From Klebsiella aerogenes KCTC 2190 (GTDB taxonomy: Bacteria; Pseudomonadota; Gammaproteobacteria; Enterobacterales; Enterobacteriaceae): a DNA stretch of 64,000 nt. A model generated the notes under the pieces. It made no database searches. It was not told the DNA's origin and was given only the letters and a program-made list of their open reading frames with translations. The position numbers were made by a program, and so were the translations under genes. Location of the stretch: the NCBI RefSeq assembly GCF_000215745.1, contig NC_015663.1:1426001-1490000 (forward strand), read 5' to 3'. Below are positions 1 through 8,319 of this stretch, one piece after another (positions within the stretch are counted from its first letter, which is position 1; every line of letters starts with the position of its first letter).

Positions 1-762
1 AACCGGGTGATCGTGCCAGGTCTGGCTGGCAATCAGCGCGATGGCGTTCATCAGGGTGGCGATCAGCGCCCCCTGCCAGCCATAGTGCCAGGCGAGAGCG
101 ATAATCGGCAGCGCCAGACAAAAAGGGGTAAAGCGGGAGAGTTCGGCGGGCAATCCGAGCTGTAGCCACAGGCTGACGGTAAAGAGCAGCAGGTACCAGA
201 TCAGATGTCGGCCACGCCAGTTAACCGGCTGCGACACCAGCGACGGTCCCAGCGGCCGCCAGACGGTGCTGGTAAGATAGTGCCAGATAACCAGGCACGT
301 CGGCGCCAGCGTCAGGCCGCCGGTCAACGTCAACAACAGCGCGGTCAGTCCCTCACTGCCTTCTTGCGCCAGCCACGGCAGCGATTGCAGCAGCGAGGCG
401 GCGATCAGTGCCCCGCCCTGGCGCAACAATGTCAGCCAGTCTCGCTGCTGGCGATAGCGTGAAATCAATGCCACCGGCAGCAGGGTCAGCAGACTTCCGG
501 TCATCAATATTATCGGGTGCGCCAGCGCCACTTCCTGCGCCAGCCAGAAGATAAGCAGCCACTCGGCTCCCAGCAGCACCGGCCAGTAGCCACGCGGGCA
601 TTGCAGCATCAGCCCTAAACGCAGGCCAAAGGGAAACAGCAGCACCGCTAAATCCGCGCGTTCCACCAGATGCAGACTGATACTCCACAGGCAGAACCAG
701 GCGGCTGAGAAGATAAAGGCGCAGCCGATCACCGACAGCAATCGTGAAACGACGGTGTTCAT
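1..762 (-). CDS. uhpB: UhpB, hexose-phosphate sensor kinase (N-terminal part, cut by the window edge)
   Basis: The reading frame runs off the left edge, so only the first 254 residues are visible. They begin [16 protein letters not shown] and form a series of hydrophobic segments typical of the UhpB membrane-sensor half (MASE1 type). The C-terminal histidine kinase and ATPase part lies outside the window. In E. coli UhpB works with UhpC to sense external glucose-6-phosphate and phosphorylates UhpA, which switches on the sugar-phosphate transporter uhpT. The start codon overlaps the uhpA stop as ATGA, so the two genes are translationally coupled. The sequence is very close to E. coli UhpB, including the run [19 protein letters not shown]. 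Confidence 0.96.
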   Translation of the reverse strand, partial: MNTVVSRLLSVIGCAFIFSAAWFCLWSISLHLVERADLAVLLFPFGLRLGLMLQCPRGYWPVLLGAEWLLIFWLAQEVALAHPIILMTGSLLTLLPVALISRYRQQRDWLTLLRQGGALIAASLLQSLPWLAQEGSEGLTALLLTLTGGLTLAPTCLVIWHYLTSTVWRPLGPSLVSQPVNWRGRHLIWYLLLFTVSLWLQLGLPAELSRFTPFCLALPIIALAWHYGWQGALIATLMNAIALIASQTWHDHPV

Positions 763-1352
763 TGCCAGCTATCGAACATGCGGCGCGCCAGCTCAACGTC
801 GTTACTGACGCCCAGTTTTTCCAGCAGGTTGGCGCGATGAACGTGAACGGTTTTCGGCGACAGACCGAGCTCGGCGGCGATCTCTTTCACCGCCATACCC
901 TGCGCCAGCTTTTCCGCCACCTGGCGTTCGCGTTTGGTGAGCGGATCCTGGCGCCCGGCGGCCAGCTTCATGGCGATATCCGGCGTGAGATAGCAACCGC
1001 CCGCCGCCACCGTACGGACCGCGGCGATCAGTTCATCCGGACTGCAGCGTTTCGACAGGAAGCCGCGCGCGCCGGCGTTCAGCGCCTGCTCGATCAGCGC
1101 CGGGCTATCGTGTACCGACAGCATGATGGTCGCCATCCCCTTAGGCAGCTGGCTTAACAGCTCCAGCCCGGAAATATCCGGCATTGAGATATCGCAGATA
1201 CAGACCTGTACACCGCGCCCCGGTAGCCCCGCCAGCGCCTCGCGTCCACAGCCGAATTCAGCGACAACCTGAAAATCAGCTTCCAGCCCCAGTAGCTGAG
1301 CAAAACCGGAGCGGACAATCAAATGATCGTCAATAAGGGCGATGGTAGTCAT
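759..1352 (-). CDS. uhpA: UhpA, response regulator activating uhpT
   Basis: This is a 197-residue NarL/LuxR-type response regulator. The receiver domain has the acidic pair Asp8-Asp9, the phospho-acceptor Asp54 (ICDIS) and Lys101. The C-terminal helix-turn-helix follows, with the LuxR signature [20 protein letters not shown]. Phosphorylated by UhpB, it activates hexose-phosphate uptake. It is the first gene of the uhpABC order and overlaps uhpB by 4 nt. Length matches the family (196 in E. coli). Confidence 0.97.
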   Translation of the reverse strand: MTTIALIDDHLIVRSGFAQLLGLEADFQVVAEFGCGREALAGLPGRGVQVCICDISMPDISGLELLSQLPKGMATIMLSVHDSPALIEQALNAGARGFLSKRCSPDELIAAVRTVAAGGCYLTPDIAMKLAAGRQDPLTKRERQVAEKLAQGMAVKEIAAELGLSPKTVHVHRANLLEKLGVSNDVELARRMFDSWQ

Positions 1353-1375
1353 GGTGTTTCCTGGTGCCTGAAAGC

Positions 1376-1406
1376 GCCGGATGGCGGCGTAAACGCCTTA
1401 TCCGGC
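1376..1406. repeat. REP (repetitive extragenic palindromic) element
   Basis: The sequence GCCGGATGGCGGCG-TAAA-CGCCTTATCCGGC has the imperfect palindrome typical of enterobacterial REP/BIME units. It lies in the gap between the ilvN stop and the uhpA start. Confidence 0.8.
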
Positions 1407-1410
1407 AAAG

Positions 1411-1433
1411 GCGCTTACCTTAGCGGTAAGCGC
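1411..1433 (-). terminator. Hairpin downstream of ilvBN
   Basis: A perfect 9-bp stem GCGCTTACC / GGTAAGCGC with a 5-nt loop lies 23 nt after the ilvN stop. The T-run is weak (CTTTGCC on the minus strand), so it may be an imperfect terminator or an mRNA-protecting hairpin working with the adjacent REP. Confidence 0.5.
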
Positions 1434-1455
1434 GTAGCTGTTCAAGCCTTGAGCG

Positions 1456-1743
1456 CTATTCGAAGAACACCGCAATTTTGTTAAACATGGTGGGATCGGA
1501 CTGGTTACGCGCCACATTGGTGACATCTTCCAGCTTTTCAATCTGGCTAATCATCTGCCCCAGCCGCTGGTCATCATTTACCAGCAGCCAGATGCGGCTG
1601 TACTCGCTGCCCTGGATCGGCAAGCAGAGAATGCCTTCAACGTTAAACGCGCGGCGGGCAAATAGCCCGCAGACGTGGGTCATGACGCCAGGATGGTTGC
1701 GGACGGTGAGTTCCAGAATGACGTTATCGTGTTGCTTTTGCAT
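1456..1743 (-). CDS. ilvN: IlvN, regulatory subunit of acetolactate synthase I
   Basis: A 95-residue protein made of a single ACT domain (starting [20 protein letters not shown]). It binds valine, gives feedback inhibition, and stimulates the catalytic subunit IlvB. It starts 3 nt after the ilvB stop codon, so the two are cotranscribed and probably coupled. Length is close to E. coli IlvN (96). Confidence 0.97.
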   Translation of the reverse strand: MQKQHDNVILELTVRNHPGVMTHVCGLFARRAFNVEGILCLPIQGSEYSRIWLLVNDDQRLGQMISQIEKLEDVTNVARNQSDPTMFNKIAVFFE

Positions 1744-1746
1744 GGC

Positions 1747-3435
1747 TTATTCCCCCACCATCTCAGTATTGGCCGCACCCGGCGGTACCATCGGATACAC
1801 TTTCTGCTGCGCGTCGATACGCACGTGGATCAACGCCGGACCTGGGCGGTCGATAATCGCCTGCAGCGCCGCCTGCGGATCGGATTCGTTATTTAAATCA
1901 CAGGTTTGCAGACCAAAACCGGCAGCTATCTGCATAAAGTTTATCATCCCCGGATAGGTCGCGGCGAAGACGCCCTGCTGATAGAACAGGCTCTGCTGCT
2001 GATGCACCAGCCCCAGCGCTTCGTTGTTCATCAGGATAATTTTTACATCCAGCTGATTTTCGGCGGCGGTGGCCATCTCCTGAATATTCATCATCAGGCT
2101 GCCGTCACCGGAGAAACAAATAACCTTACGCTGCGGATTGGCCAGCGCCGCGCCGATGGCCGCCGGCAGGCCGAAGCCCATGGTGCCGAGACCGCCGGAA
2201 GTCAGCCACTGGCGCGGACGGTTGAGCGGATAGGCCTGCGCCGTCCACATCTGATGCTGACCCACATCGGTGGTGATGATCGCCTCATCATCAACGCAGG
2301 CGGCCACGGCGTTAATCAGGCCGTAATGGGAGAGCGGATCGCTTTCCTGCGGGATGGCGCAGGGGAATTCTCTTTGTAAATCAGCCACCAGCTGGCGCCA
2401 CTCATCACGCGGCTGCGCCTCAATCTGCGGAATAAGCTGGGCTAAGACCTCCGCCACATCGCCCTGAATCGCTACGTGCGGTTGCTTAATTTTACCAAGC
2501 TCAGAGCGGTCGATATCGACGTGAATAATCTTCGCGTTCGGGCAGAACTGCTCGGTCTTGCCAATCGCCCGGTCATCAAAACGCGCGCCTAAAACAATCA
2601 GTAAATCAGCCTCTTGCAGAATAAAGTTAGTGCTGCGTGCGCCGTGCATCCCCAGCATCCCCAGCGACAGCGGGTGCGCCTTCGGCAGCATACCCAGCGC
2701 CATTAAGGTCATGGTGGTCGGCAGGTTGGCTTTTTCCGCCAGGTCCCGAATCGGCTGCGGCGCGTTAATCACGCCGCCGCCCAGATACAGTACCGGGCGT
2801 TTCGCCGCGTTGATCATTGCCGCCGCTTCACGCACGCTTTCAGGCGCGAATGCCGGTGCCGGGGCGCGCTCGCCTGGCTCCGGCAGCGTTTCCAGTTCAA
2901 TGGTTGCCGCCTGTACGTCCTTAGGAATATCTATCCACACCGGCCCGGGGCGCCCGGACTGGGCAATACGGAAGGCGTCGCTCATCACCTGCGGCAGCTC
3001 GGCGATGTCGCGCACCAGGTAGTTATGCTTGGTGATGGGGATAGAGATGCCGTAGGTATCGACTTCCTGGAAGGCGTCGGTGCCGATCATTGAGGCCGGA
3101 ACCTGGCCGGTGATGCAGACCAGCGGAATAGAATCGAGGCGAGCATCGGCGATGGCGGTAATCAGGTTGGTGGCGCCAGGGCCGCTACAGGCCATGCAAA
3201 CTGCGGGTTTTCCTTCGGTACGCGCCATCCCCTGAGCGATAAAACCCGCCCCCTGCTCGTGGCGCGCCAGGATGTGGCGGATCTGCGTGCTTTGGCTCAA
3301 GGCATCATAGATAGGCAGGATGGAGCCGCCCGGAATGCCGCTGACCATAGTGATACCCTGGCGTTCCAGTAAATGAACAACCAGCTGCGCGCCGGTAAAG
3401 CGCATTGTGTTTGATGTGGTGCCCGAACTTGCCAT
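1747..3435 (-). CDS. ilvB: IlvB, catalytic subunit of acetolactate synthase I
   Basis: A 562-residue thiamine-diphosphate enzyme that condenses two pyruvates to acetolactate (valine and leucine route) or pyruvate with 2-ketobutyrate (isoleucine route). The catalytic glutamate is Glu60 (ARHEQGAGF). The ThDP motif starts at GDGSLMMN and closes at the NN of ILMNN. The order of N-terminal PYR, central FAD-type and C-terminal PP domains is as in the family. Expression is set by the ivbL leader and attenuator just upstream, and IlvN follows. Confidence 0.98.
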   Translation of the reverse strand: MASSGTTSNTMRFTGAQLVVHLLERQGITMVSGIPGGSILPIYDALSQSTQIRHILARHEQGAGFIAQGMARTEGKPAVCMACSGPGATNLITAIADARLDSIPLVCITGQVPASMIGTDAFQEVDTYGISIPITKHNYLVRDIAELPQVMSDAFRIAQSGRPGPVWIDIPKDVQAATIELETLPEPGERAPAPAFAPESVREAAAMINAAKRPVLYLGGGVINAPQPIRDLAEKANLPTTMTLMALGMLPKAHPLSLGMLGMHGARSTNFILQEADLLIVLGARFDDRAIGKTEQFCPNAKIIHVDIDRSELGKIKQPHVAIQGDVAEVLAQLIPQIEAQPRDEWRQLVADLQREFPCAIPQESDPLSHYGLINAVAACVDDEAIITTDVGQHQMWTAQAYPLNRPRQWLTSGGLGTMGFGLPAAIGAALANPQRKVICFSGDGSLMMNIQEMATAAENQLDVKIILMNNEALGLVHQQQSLFYQQGVFAATYPGMINFMQIAAGFGLQTCDLNNESDPQAALQAIIDRPGPALIHVRIDAQQKVYPMVPPGAANTEMVGE

Positions 3436-3483
3436 GCTCCAGTCCTTTTATTCTGGGCCGACTTTACCGGGGGGCTCGCCAAC

Positions 3484-3516
3484 AAAAAACCCCGCTCGGT
3501 TTGCGCCGGCGGGGTT
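3484..3516 (-). terminator. ivbL-ilvB attenuator
   Basis: On the minus strand AACCCCGC...GCGGGGTT forms an 8-bp G+C-rich stem followed by six T. It lies between the ivbL stop and the ilvB start, which is the position and form of the attenuator of the E. coli ilvBN operon. Ribosome stalling on valine or leucine codons of ivbL would prevent its formation. Confidence 0.9.
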
Positions 3517-3539
3517 TGGAATTCGTGTTGTTCCGGACC

Positions 3540-3635
3540 CTACGGCGCATTGCCGACGACGACCACCACAGACACGACGACCACCGCGGCAGGCGCGGTT
3601 TTTAGTAGGGTCGAAGTCATCATGGCAGCGTTCAT
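3540..3635 (-). CDS. ivbL: IvbL, ilvBN leader peptide
   Basis: A 31-residue leader: MNAAMMTSTLLKTAPAA followed by runs VVVV and VVVVV and ending GNAP. E. coli IvbL (32 aa) has the same valine-rich tail and the same GNAP end. Scarcity of valyl-tRNA (or leucyl-tRNA, two Leu codons) would stall translation and relieve attenuation. An AGGT ribosome-binding sequence precedes the ATG at 3635. A later in-frame ATG pair cannot be excluded as the start. Confidence 0.93.
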   Translation of the reverse strand: MNAAMMTSTLLKTAPAAVVVVSVVVVVGNAP

Positions 3636-3660
3636 TAGGGACCTGTTGTGTCGAAAAATA

Positions 3661-3741
3661 AGCTGAATTTATACAAACACAGGTTTTGCGTTTTCACAAT
3701 GGATTTATTTTCATCCACGAGAATTTGCGCGAAAGATCACA
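3661..3741 (-). promoter_or_regulatory. Putative ivbL-ilvBN promoter with CRP-like site
   Basis: A TATAAA -10 box lies at 3668-3673 (minus strand), about 33 nt before the ivbL start. About 72 bp upstream of the expected start of transcription is TGTGA-TCTTTC-GCGCA (3726-3741), with a perfect left half and a weak right half of the CRP consensus. E. coli ilvB is cAMP-CRP activated, which fits. The -35 is not clear. Confidence 0.55.
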
Positions 3742-3766
3742 ATTCGCGACATCAGCGGCAGAAAAC

Positions 3767-3842
3767 AAAAAACCCCGCCGGAGCGAGGTTTTTATCAGCA
3801 TTTTTACGGATGGTAGCCGCAAGCACACTGTATTACGTCAAC
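3767..3842 (-). ncRNA. istR: IstR-1 antitoxin RNA
   Basis: The transcript begins GTTGACGTAATACAGTGTGC, nearly the start of E. coli IstR-1, and ends in a terminator (CCTCGC-TCCG-GCGGGG then T6). Length is about 76 nt. It lies between ivbL and tisB, divergent from tisB, as in E. coli. Its 5' 21 nt are complementary (20/21 identity of the sense copies) to 4071-4091 of the tisB mRNA. In E. coli this pairing blocks the ribosome standby site and represses toxin synthesis. Confidence 0.92.
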
Positions 3843-3848
3843 GACAAA

Positions 3849-3877
3849 AGTATACGCGATCGCTGCAATTCGCGCAA
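3849..3877 (-). promoter_or_regulatory. istR promoter
   Basis: TTGCGC (3877-3872) and TATACT (3854-3849) are separated by 17 bp. They place the transcription start near 3842, exactly where the IstR-1 homology begins. No LexA box overlaps it, which fits constitutive expression of the short antitoxin form. Confidence 0.75.
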
Positions 3878-3938
3878 TTTAAGGTCGAAATTTCTCTGTC
3901 ATAGAGTATGGACGGCGGGTGCGAATTTGTCCAAAAAA

Positions 3939-3970
3939 TACTGTTCATGCATACAGTATTTATCTATACT
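3939..3970 (+). promoter_or_regulatory. LexA box and tisB promoter
   Basis: TACTG-TTCATGCATA-CAGTA (3939-3958) is a near-ideal LexA operator with the CTG-N10-CAG core. It covers the -35 region of a promoter whose -10 is TATACT at 3965-3970. The operator makes tisB an SOS gene, as in E. coli. Confidence 0.92.
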
Positions 3971-4070
3971 GGATGTGTTCACTTTGTGCCATTCGGGGGC
4001 CGCAAGTTTGACCGGCGCAACGAAGTCCTGGCTGAAACGGGTGGTGCCGTCAGTGCCTTAACCCCGAGAG

Positions 4071-4091
4071 AGCACACTGTGTTACGTCAAC
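4071..4091 (+). promoter_or_regulatory. IstR pairing site in the tisB leader
   Basis: Positions 4071-4091 repeat 3822-3842 with one difference (G at 4081 against A at 3832), so the tisB transcript can pair with the 5' end of IstR over 21 nt with one G-U pair. The site is 126 nt upstream of the tisB start codon, similar to the standby-site position in E. coli. Confidence 0.9.
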
Positions 4092-4216
4092 AATGCGTCG
4101 TGTCCGGCCCGTACGGCCACCACTGCGCAACCCCTGTGAGAACAGGGATAAGCTGGCAACAGGCAGCGGAAAGGTACGTCAGCTTATTGTGCTCCTTAAC
4201 CACAGGAGACGCGCGT

Positions 4217-4306
4217 ATGGGCGGAATGGATATTATTATTTTAATCCTGAAACTCATGGTTGCTGTGTTGCAACTACTTGATGCAGTCCTGAAACAGTTC
4301 CGCTGA
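4217..4306 (+). CDS. tisB: TisB, SOS-induced membrane toxin
   Basis: A 29-residue hydrophobic peptide, MGGMDIIILILKLMVAVL then QLLDAVLKQFR. It matches E. coli TisB in length and in the core ILILKL and QLLDAVLK. TisB inserts in the inner membrane, lowers proton motive force and favours persister formation after DNA damage. A CAGGAG ribosome-binding site sits 8 nt before the ATG. A longer open frame extends upstream in phase (from 3908) but starts before the LexA box, so it is not the gene. Confidence 0.93.
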   Translation: MGGMDIIILILKLMVAVLQLLDAVLKQFR

Positions 4307-4328
4307 TTCAGGTTCAGGTCGCACCTGA

Positions 4329-4350
4329 GGGGGGCGGGATACCGCCCCCC
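4329..4350 (+). terminator. Hairpin after tisB
   Basis: GGGGGGCGG-GATA-CCGCCCCCC forms a perfect 9-bp G+C stem 22 nt after the tisB stop. A clear T-run is lacking (TACAGG follows), but the stem is strong and nothing else explains it. Confidence 0.6.
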
Positions 4351-4395
4351 TACAGGCGTCCTTCGGGCGTTCCGGGAAGACTTGATGGAGGAACC

Positions 4396-4842
4396 ATGCC
4401 ACCGCTATTAATTGCCGCAACAACGCCGGAGGATCCGGGGTTCGTTGCGCTGCGCGCCGAAAGCCTTGAACAGCACTTCAATATGCTGCGCCGTCTGGCG
4501 GAAAACTGGCAAAGCGGCAAAAACCGCTTTAACGCCCCTGGTGAAAAGCTGCTGGGCGCGTTCGTCCGTGGCCAGTTAGTTGGGGTCTGCGGTCTGAACG
4601 TCGACCCCTTCAGCCAGCAGCCGCGGGCCGGGCGCATTCGCCATCTCTATATTCGCGATAGCCATCGCCGCCAGGGAATTGGCCAGCAGCTGCTGGTCTC
4701 GGTCATCACGCATTCCGGCGCCTGGTTCGATTTCCTTAACACTCATGCCCCGGCGCAGGCCTGGCCCTTTTATGAACGCTTTGGTTTCCGCCCGGTATAC
4801 GATGAGCCGCGGGTCACGCATCGCCTGTTCTGCTCGCTGTAA
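4396..4842 (+). CDS. GNAT-family N-acetyltransferase
   Basis: A 148-residue protein with the acetyl-CoA-binding motif A of the GNAT fold: RHLYIRDSHRRQGIGQQLL, where RRQGIG is the pyrophosphate loop (about residues 91-96). The C-terminal motif FYERFGFRP is also typical. The substrate cannot be told. GGAGG lies just before the ATG. It is not at this site in E. coli K-12, where tisB is followed by emrD. Confidence 0.85.
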   Translation: MPPLLIAATTPEDPGFVALRAESLEQHFNMLRRLAENWQSGKNRFNAPGEKLLGAFVRGQLVGVCGLNVDPFSQQPRAGRIRHLYIRDSHRRQGIGQQLLVSVITHSGAWFDFLNTHAPAQAWPFYERFGFRPVYDEPRVTHRLFCSL

Positions 4843-4909
4843 GCGTGGCTGGCTGGCGGAACGGGGTCATGTTACAGTCCGCTGACCTTAACTGCTGAAT
4901 CTGCCTGCG

Positions 4910-5743
4910 ATGACCATCACCGTATTCTGCATTTTGCTTTTCGCCGCACTGCTCCACGCCAGCTGGAACGCTATCGTCAAAGCCAGCGGCGATAAAATGT
5001 ACGCGGCGATAAGCGTCAGCGGGTCGGCCTCGCTGATCGCCCTGGTGATGCTCCCCTTCGCGCCACAGCCGACGCTGGCCAGCGCCCCCTATCTGGTGGT
5101 GTCATGTGCATTACAGGTGGTGTATACGGTACTGGTGGCGAAGACCTATCAGGTGTCGGATATGAGCCAGACCTATCCGCTAATGCGCGGCACCGCGCCG
5201 TTGCTGGTCGCGGCTATCAGCGTGATATTTCTCGGCGATCGCTTATCGCCGCTAGCCTGGTTGGGGATTGGCGTCATCTGCCTGGCGATTCTGGCGATGG
5301 CCTTTAACGGCCGCGTCAGTTCCCGCAAAGGCATCATGCTGGCGCTGATCAACGCCTGTTTTATCGCGGGCTATACGCTGGTGGATGGTACCGGGGTTCG
5401 GCTGGCGGGATCGGCGCTCGGCTATACCCTGTGGACCTTTTTTATGAACGGTTGCTGCCTGCTGTGCTGGGCGATGGTGGCGCGGCGGCGCGAAGCCAGC
5501 CGTTATTTACGCCAGCACTGGAAAAAAGGCATCCTCGGCGGCGTCGGCACCATGGGATCCTACGGCCTGGCGCTATGGGCGATGACTCAGGCGCCGCTGG
5601 CGGTGGTCGCCGCGCTGCGTGAAACCTCCATTCTGTTCGGCGCGCTGATCGCGTTTATCGTCCTGAAAGAACAGCTGGTAGCGCTGCGCATCGTTGCCGC
5701 CTGCGGTATTGCCGCCGGAGCAATCCTGCTGCGCCTCTCATAG
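4910..5743 (+). CDS. EamA/DMT-family transporter
   Basis: A 277-residue polytopic membrane protein with about ten hydrophobic segments in two repeats, as in the drug/metabolite transporter superfamily. Typical runs are HASWNAIVKASGDK near the N-terminus and the second-repeat RETSILFGALIAFIVLKE. Members export amino acids, metabolites or drugs; the substrate here is unknown. It follows the GNAT gene on the same strand after 67 nt and may share its transcript. Confidence 0.85.
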   Translation: MTITVFCILLFAALLHASWNAIVKASGDKMYAAISVSGSASLIALVMLPFAPQPTLASAPYLVVSCALQVVYTVLVAKTYQVSDMSQTYPLMRGTAPLLVAAISVIFLGDRLSPLAWLGIGVICLAILAMAFNGRVSSRKGIMLALINACFIAGYTLVDGTGVRLAGSALGYTLWTFFMNGCCLLCWAMVARRREASRYLRQHWKKGILGGVGTMGSYGLALWAMTQAPLAVVAALRETSILFGALIAFIVLKEQLVALRIVAACGIAAGAILLRLS

Positions 5744-5918
5744 ATTAAAATGGCAACATTAGTTGCCGATCCTGTTTACAAAACCTGCCTGAATTTTCCC
5801 CAACAATCGGTGCTATGTAGTTGTTCTGTCATTTTATTGTGGTAGATTCCTCCATCGTTTAAGGGGTGTGCCAGTCACATATTCTTCATTTCTCATTGCT
5901 CACGAAGTATTCATCGAC

Positions 5919-7103
5919 ATGAAACGGCATAAGAACTTCAATTTGTTGTTGATGCTGGTACTGCTGGTGGCCGTTGGCCAGATGGCGCAGACCATTTATA
6001 TTCCGGCTATCGCCGACATGGCGGTATCGCTTAACGTCCGCGAAGGGGCGGTACAAAGCGTGATGGCGGCCTATCTCCTGACGTACGGCATTTCCCAGCT
6101 GTTCTACGGCCCGCTCTCCGACCGCGTGGGCCGCCGCCCGGTGATCCTCGTAGGGATGTCTATTTTTATGCTGGCGACGCTGGTTGCCATCACCACCCAT
6201 AGCCTGCCGGTGTTGATCGCCGCCAGCGCCATGCAGGGGATGGGCACCGGCGTCGGCGGCGTGATGGCGCGCACCCTGCCGCGAGACCTGTATGAAGGCG
6301 CGCAGCTGCGTCACGCCAATAGTTTGTTAAATATGGGAATACTGGTCAGCCCGCTGATTGCGCCGCTGCTCGGCGGCATCCTTGATACCCTGTGGAACTG
6401 GCGCGCCTGCTACGCTTTCCTGCTCATACTGTGCGCTGGCGTGACGATTAGTATGGCGAAATGGATGCCGGAAACGCGCCCACAAGGCGCGCCGCGGACG
6501 AAACTACTGGCCAGCTACAAAACGCTGTTCGGTACCGGCGCCTTTAACTGTTACCTGTTGATGCTGGTGGGCGGGCTGGCCGGGATTGCGGTGTTCGAAG
6601 CCTGTTCCGGCGTGCTGATGGGCGCGGTCCTCGGCCTGAGCAGTATGGCGGTCAGTATTCTGTTTATTCTGCCGATCCCGGCGGCGTTCTTCGGCGCGTG
6701 GTTCGCTGGCCGTCCGAATAAACGCTTCTCAACGCTGATGTGGCAGTCGGTTATCTGCTGCCTGCTGGCGGGAATTATGATGTGGTTGCCGGGACTGTTC
6801 GGCATTATGACCGTCTGGACACTGCTGGTGCCTGCGGCGCTGTTCTTCTTCGGCGCGGGTATGTTGTTCCCGCTGGCTACCAGCGGCGCGATGGAACCAT
6901 TCCCGTTCCTCGCCGGTACCGCTGGCGCGCTGGTTGGCGGCCTGCAGAATATCGGCTCCGGCGTGCTGGCCTGGCTGTCGGCAATGATGCCGCAAACCGG
7001 GCAAAGCAGCCTCGGCCTGCTGATGATGTTAATGGGTCTGTTGATTCTGCTGTGCTGGCTGCCGCTGGCCTCGCGCTTTACCAGCCACCAGCAGCCGGTC
7101 TAA
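5919..7103 (+). CDS. emrD: EmrD, MFS multidrug efflux transporter
   Basis: A 394-residue, 12-segment major facilitator protein of the DHA1 group. The cytoplasmic loop 2-3 motif is GPLSDRVGRRPVI. The start at 5919 (MKRHKNFNLLLMLVLLVAVG) gives the exact length of E. coli EmrD; an upstream in-frame ATG at 5868 would add 17 residues with no parallel. E. coli EmrD exports uncouplers, detergents and amphipathic compounds by proton antiport. Confidence 0.96.
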   Translation: MKRHKNFNLLLMLVLLVAVGQMAQTIYIPAIADMAVSLNVREGAVQSVMAAYLLTYGISQLFYGPLSDRVGRRPVILVGMSIFMLATLVAITTHSLPVLIAASAMQGMGTGVGGVMARTLPRDLYEGAQLRHANSLLNMGILVSPLIAPLLGGILDTLWNWRACYAFLLILCAGVTISMAKWMPETRPQGAPRTKLLASYKTLFGTGAFNCYLLMLVGGLAGIAVFEACSGVLMGAVLGLSSMAVSILFILPIPAAFFGAWFAGRPNKRFSTLMWQSVICCLLAGIMMWLPGLFGIMTVWTLLVPAALFFFGAGMLFPLATSGAMEPFPFLAGTAGALVGGLQNIGSGVLAWLSAMMPQTGQSSLGLLMMLMGLLILLCWLPLASRFTSHQQPV

Positions 7104-7105
7104 GC

Positions 7106-7161
7106 GCCGCTGGCGCTCCCCGGATAGCGGCTTACGCCTTATCCGGGCTATCCCCCAGCGG
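7106..7161. repeat. REP element nested in a larger hairpin between emrD and dsdC
   Basis: The core 7118-7147 (CCCGGATAGCGGCTTACGC then CTTATCCGGG) is a REP unit. It is enclosed by GCCGCTGG (7106-7113) and CCAGCGGC (7154-7161), which pair perfectly. GGCTTTTG follows on the plus strand, so the whole may terminate emrD, which faces dsdC tail to tail. Confidence 0.7.
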
Positions 7162-7172
7162 CGGCTTTTGCC

Positions 7173-8096
7173 TTATGTCAGGCTGTGCAACCATTCGATA
7201 AAGGCGTCGATTTTCGGCCACTGACGGCCCGGCAGGGTCGTCACATAGTAGTGCTGGTGACACTTCAGCGTCATGTCGCCGAACGGCGCGATAAGCTCCC
7301 CGCTTTCTAACCGCTTCTGCACCAGCCGTTTACGCCCCATCGCTACCCCGACGTCATTCATCGCCGCAATCACCGCTAAATCAGAACGATCGAAGCCGAT
7401 ACCCGACGATTGCGGCAATTCAATCGCAAATTGCTGCGCCCAACTGAACCACTCATCGGTACCGGAATCATTGCTCCATGCCTGGCGGTCATGGAGCAAC
7501 GTGCAGTAGCGCAGATTGCCTGGATTGTGGATTAACTGCTGCTGTTGCGCGTAATTCGGCGTACATACCGGCACGATCGCTTCATCCATCAGAAAATGAT
7601 GGCTTAGCTGTGATGACGGCGCATCATCAAAATAGATCGCCAGATCGATACCCGCCCGCTGTAGATTGACGTTATCGTTGCCCGTGAGCACAGTCAGCGA
7701 GATGGACGGATAGCGGCGAGTGAAATCGCCCAGCGCCGGTACCAGCCAGCACTGCGCGATCGACGGGCGCGAGTACACCGTCAGCGTGCCGGAGAGCTCC
7801 TGATTTTTAATATCCAGAATCTCCTGGTTAAGGCTATCCAGCGAGGATTTCAACGCCCAGAATACCCGCCGCCCCTCGCGGGTCAGCTCCACCTTGCGGT
7901 GCGAACGTATAAATAGCTGAATACCCAGCTCTTCTTCCAGCTGGTTGATGCGATGGCTAACGGCGCTCGGCGTCAGCGACAGCTCTTCCGCCGCCAGTGC
8001 AAACGACTCATGGCGAGCCGCGACTTCAAAGGTGTACAGCTTTGATAACTGCCAGCCGTTCAGCAGCCGATTACCCATCTCTTTCATCACATCCAT
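7173..8096 (-). CDS. dsdC: DsdC, LysR-type activator of D-serine catabolism
   Basis: A LysR-family regulator with N-terminal helix-turn-helix (SFALAAEELSLTPSAVSHRI) and periplasmic-binding-like effector domain. It activates dsdXA in response to D-serine. The start chosen at 8096 (MDVMKEMGNRLLNGWQLSK) gives 307 residues, close to the E. coli start and length (311), and has GGGGAA 5 nt upstream. A longer frame opens at 8180 but has no homologous N-terminus. It is divergent from dsdX. Confidence 0.95.
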   Translation of the reverse strand: MDVMKEMGNRLLNGWQLSKLYTFEVAARHESFALAAEELSLTPSAVSHRINQLEEELGIQLFIRSHRKVELTREGRRVFWALKSSLDSLNQEILDIKNQELSGTLTVYSRPSIAQCWLVPALGDFTRRYPSISLTVLTGNDNVNLQRAGIDLAIYFDDAPSSQLSHHFLMDEAIVPVCTPNYAQQQQLIHNPGNLRYCTLLHDRQAWSNDSGTDEWFSWAQQFAIELPQSSGIGFDRSDLAVIAAMNDVGVAMGRKRLVQKRLESGELIAPFGDMTLKCHQHYYVTTLPGRQWPKIDAFIEWLHSLT

Positions 8097-8170
8097 CACG
8101 ATTCCCCGCCTTTTCTTTGCCGGTAAGTGTAAAAAAAACGCAGCCGGAGCGCGCCTGAAAGATGAATAAA

Positions 8171-8186
8171 AGTGACCCAATACACA
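8171..8186. promoter_or_regulatory. Possible CRP site in the dsdC-dsdX intergenic region
   Basis: AGTGA-CCCAAT-ACACA matches the CRP half-sites at 8 of 10 positions. It lies between divergent dsdC and dsdX. E. coli dsdXA expression is cAMP-CRP dependent. It is a suggestion from one motif only. Confidence 0.35.
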
Positions 8187-8319
8187 TTTAACGGTCTATT
8201 TAAGAACCAAATCACGCTTTTGCATCAATTTGGCTCACCTGAAAGGCGATTTATATCGTTTGTCAGCCTATGTCGCTTTTCTGTTCAATAACCACACGTT
8301 ATTTACGGCGAGGTGGGGT

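Noticed and set aside
3908..4306. A longer TisB frame of 132 codons.
   Set aside because: It begins upstream of the LexA box and promoter, so most of it would not be transcribed; the 29-residue form matches E. coli and has a good ribosome-binding site.
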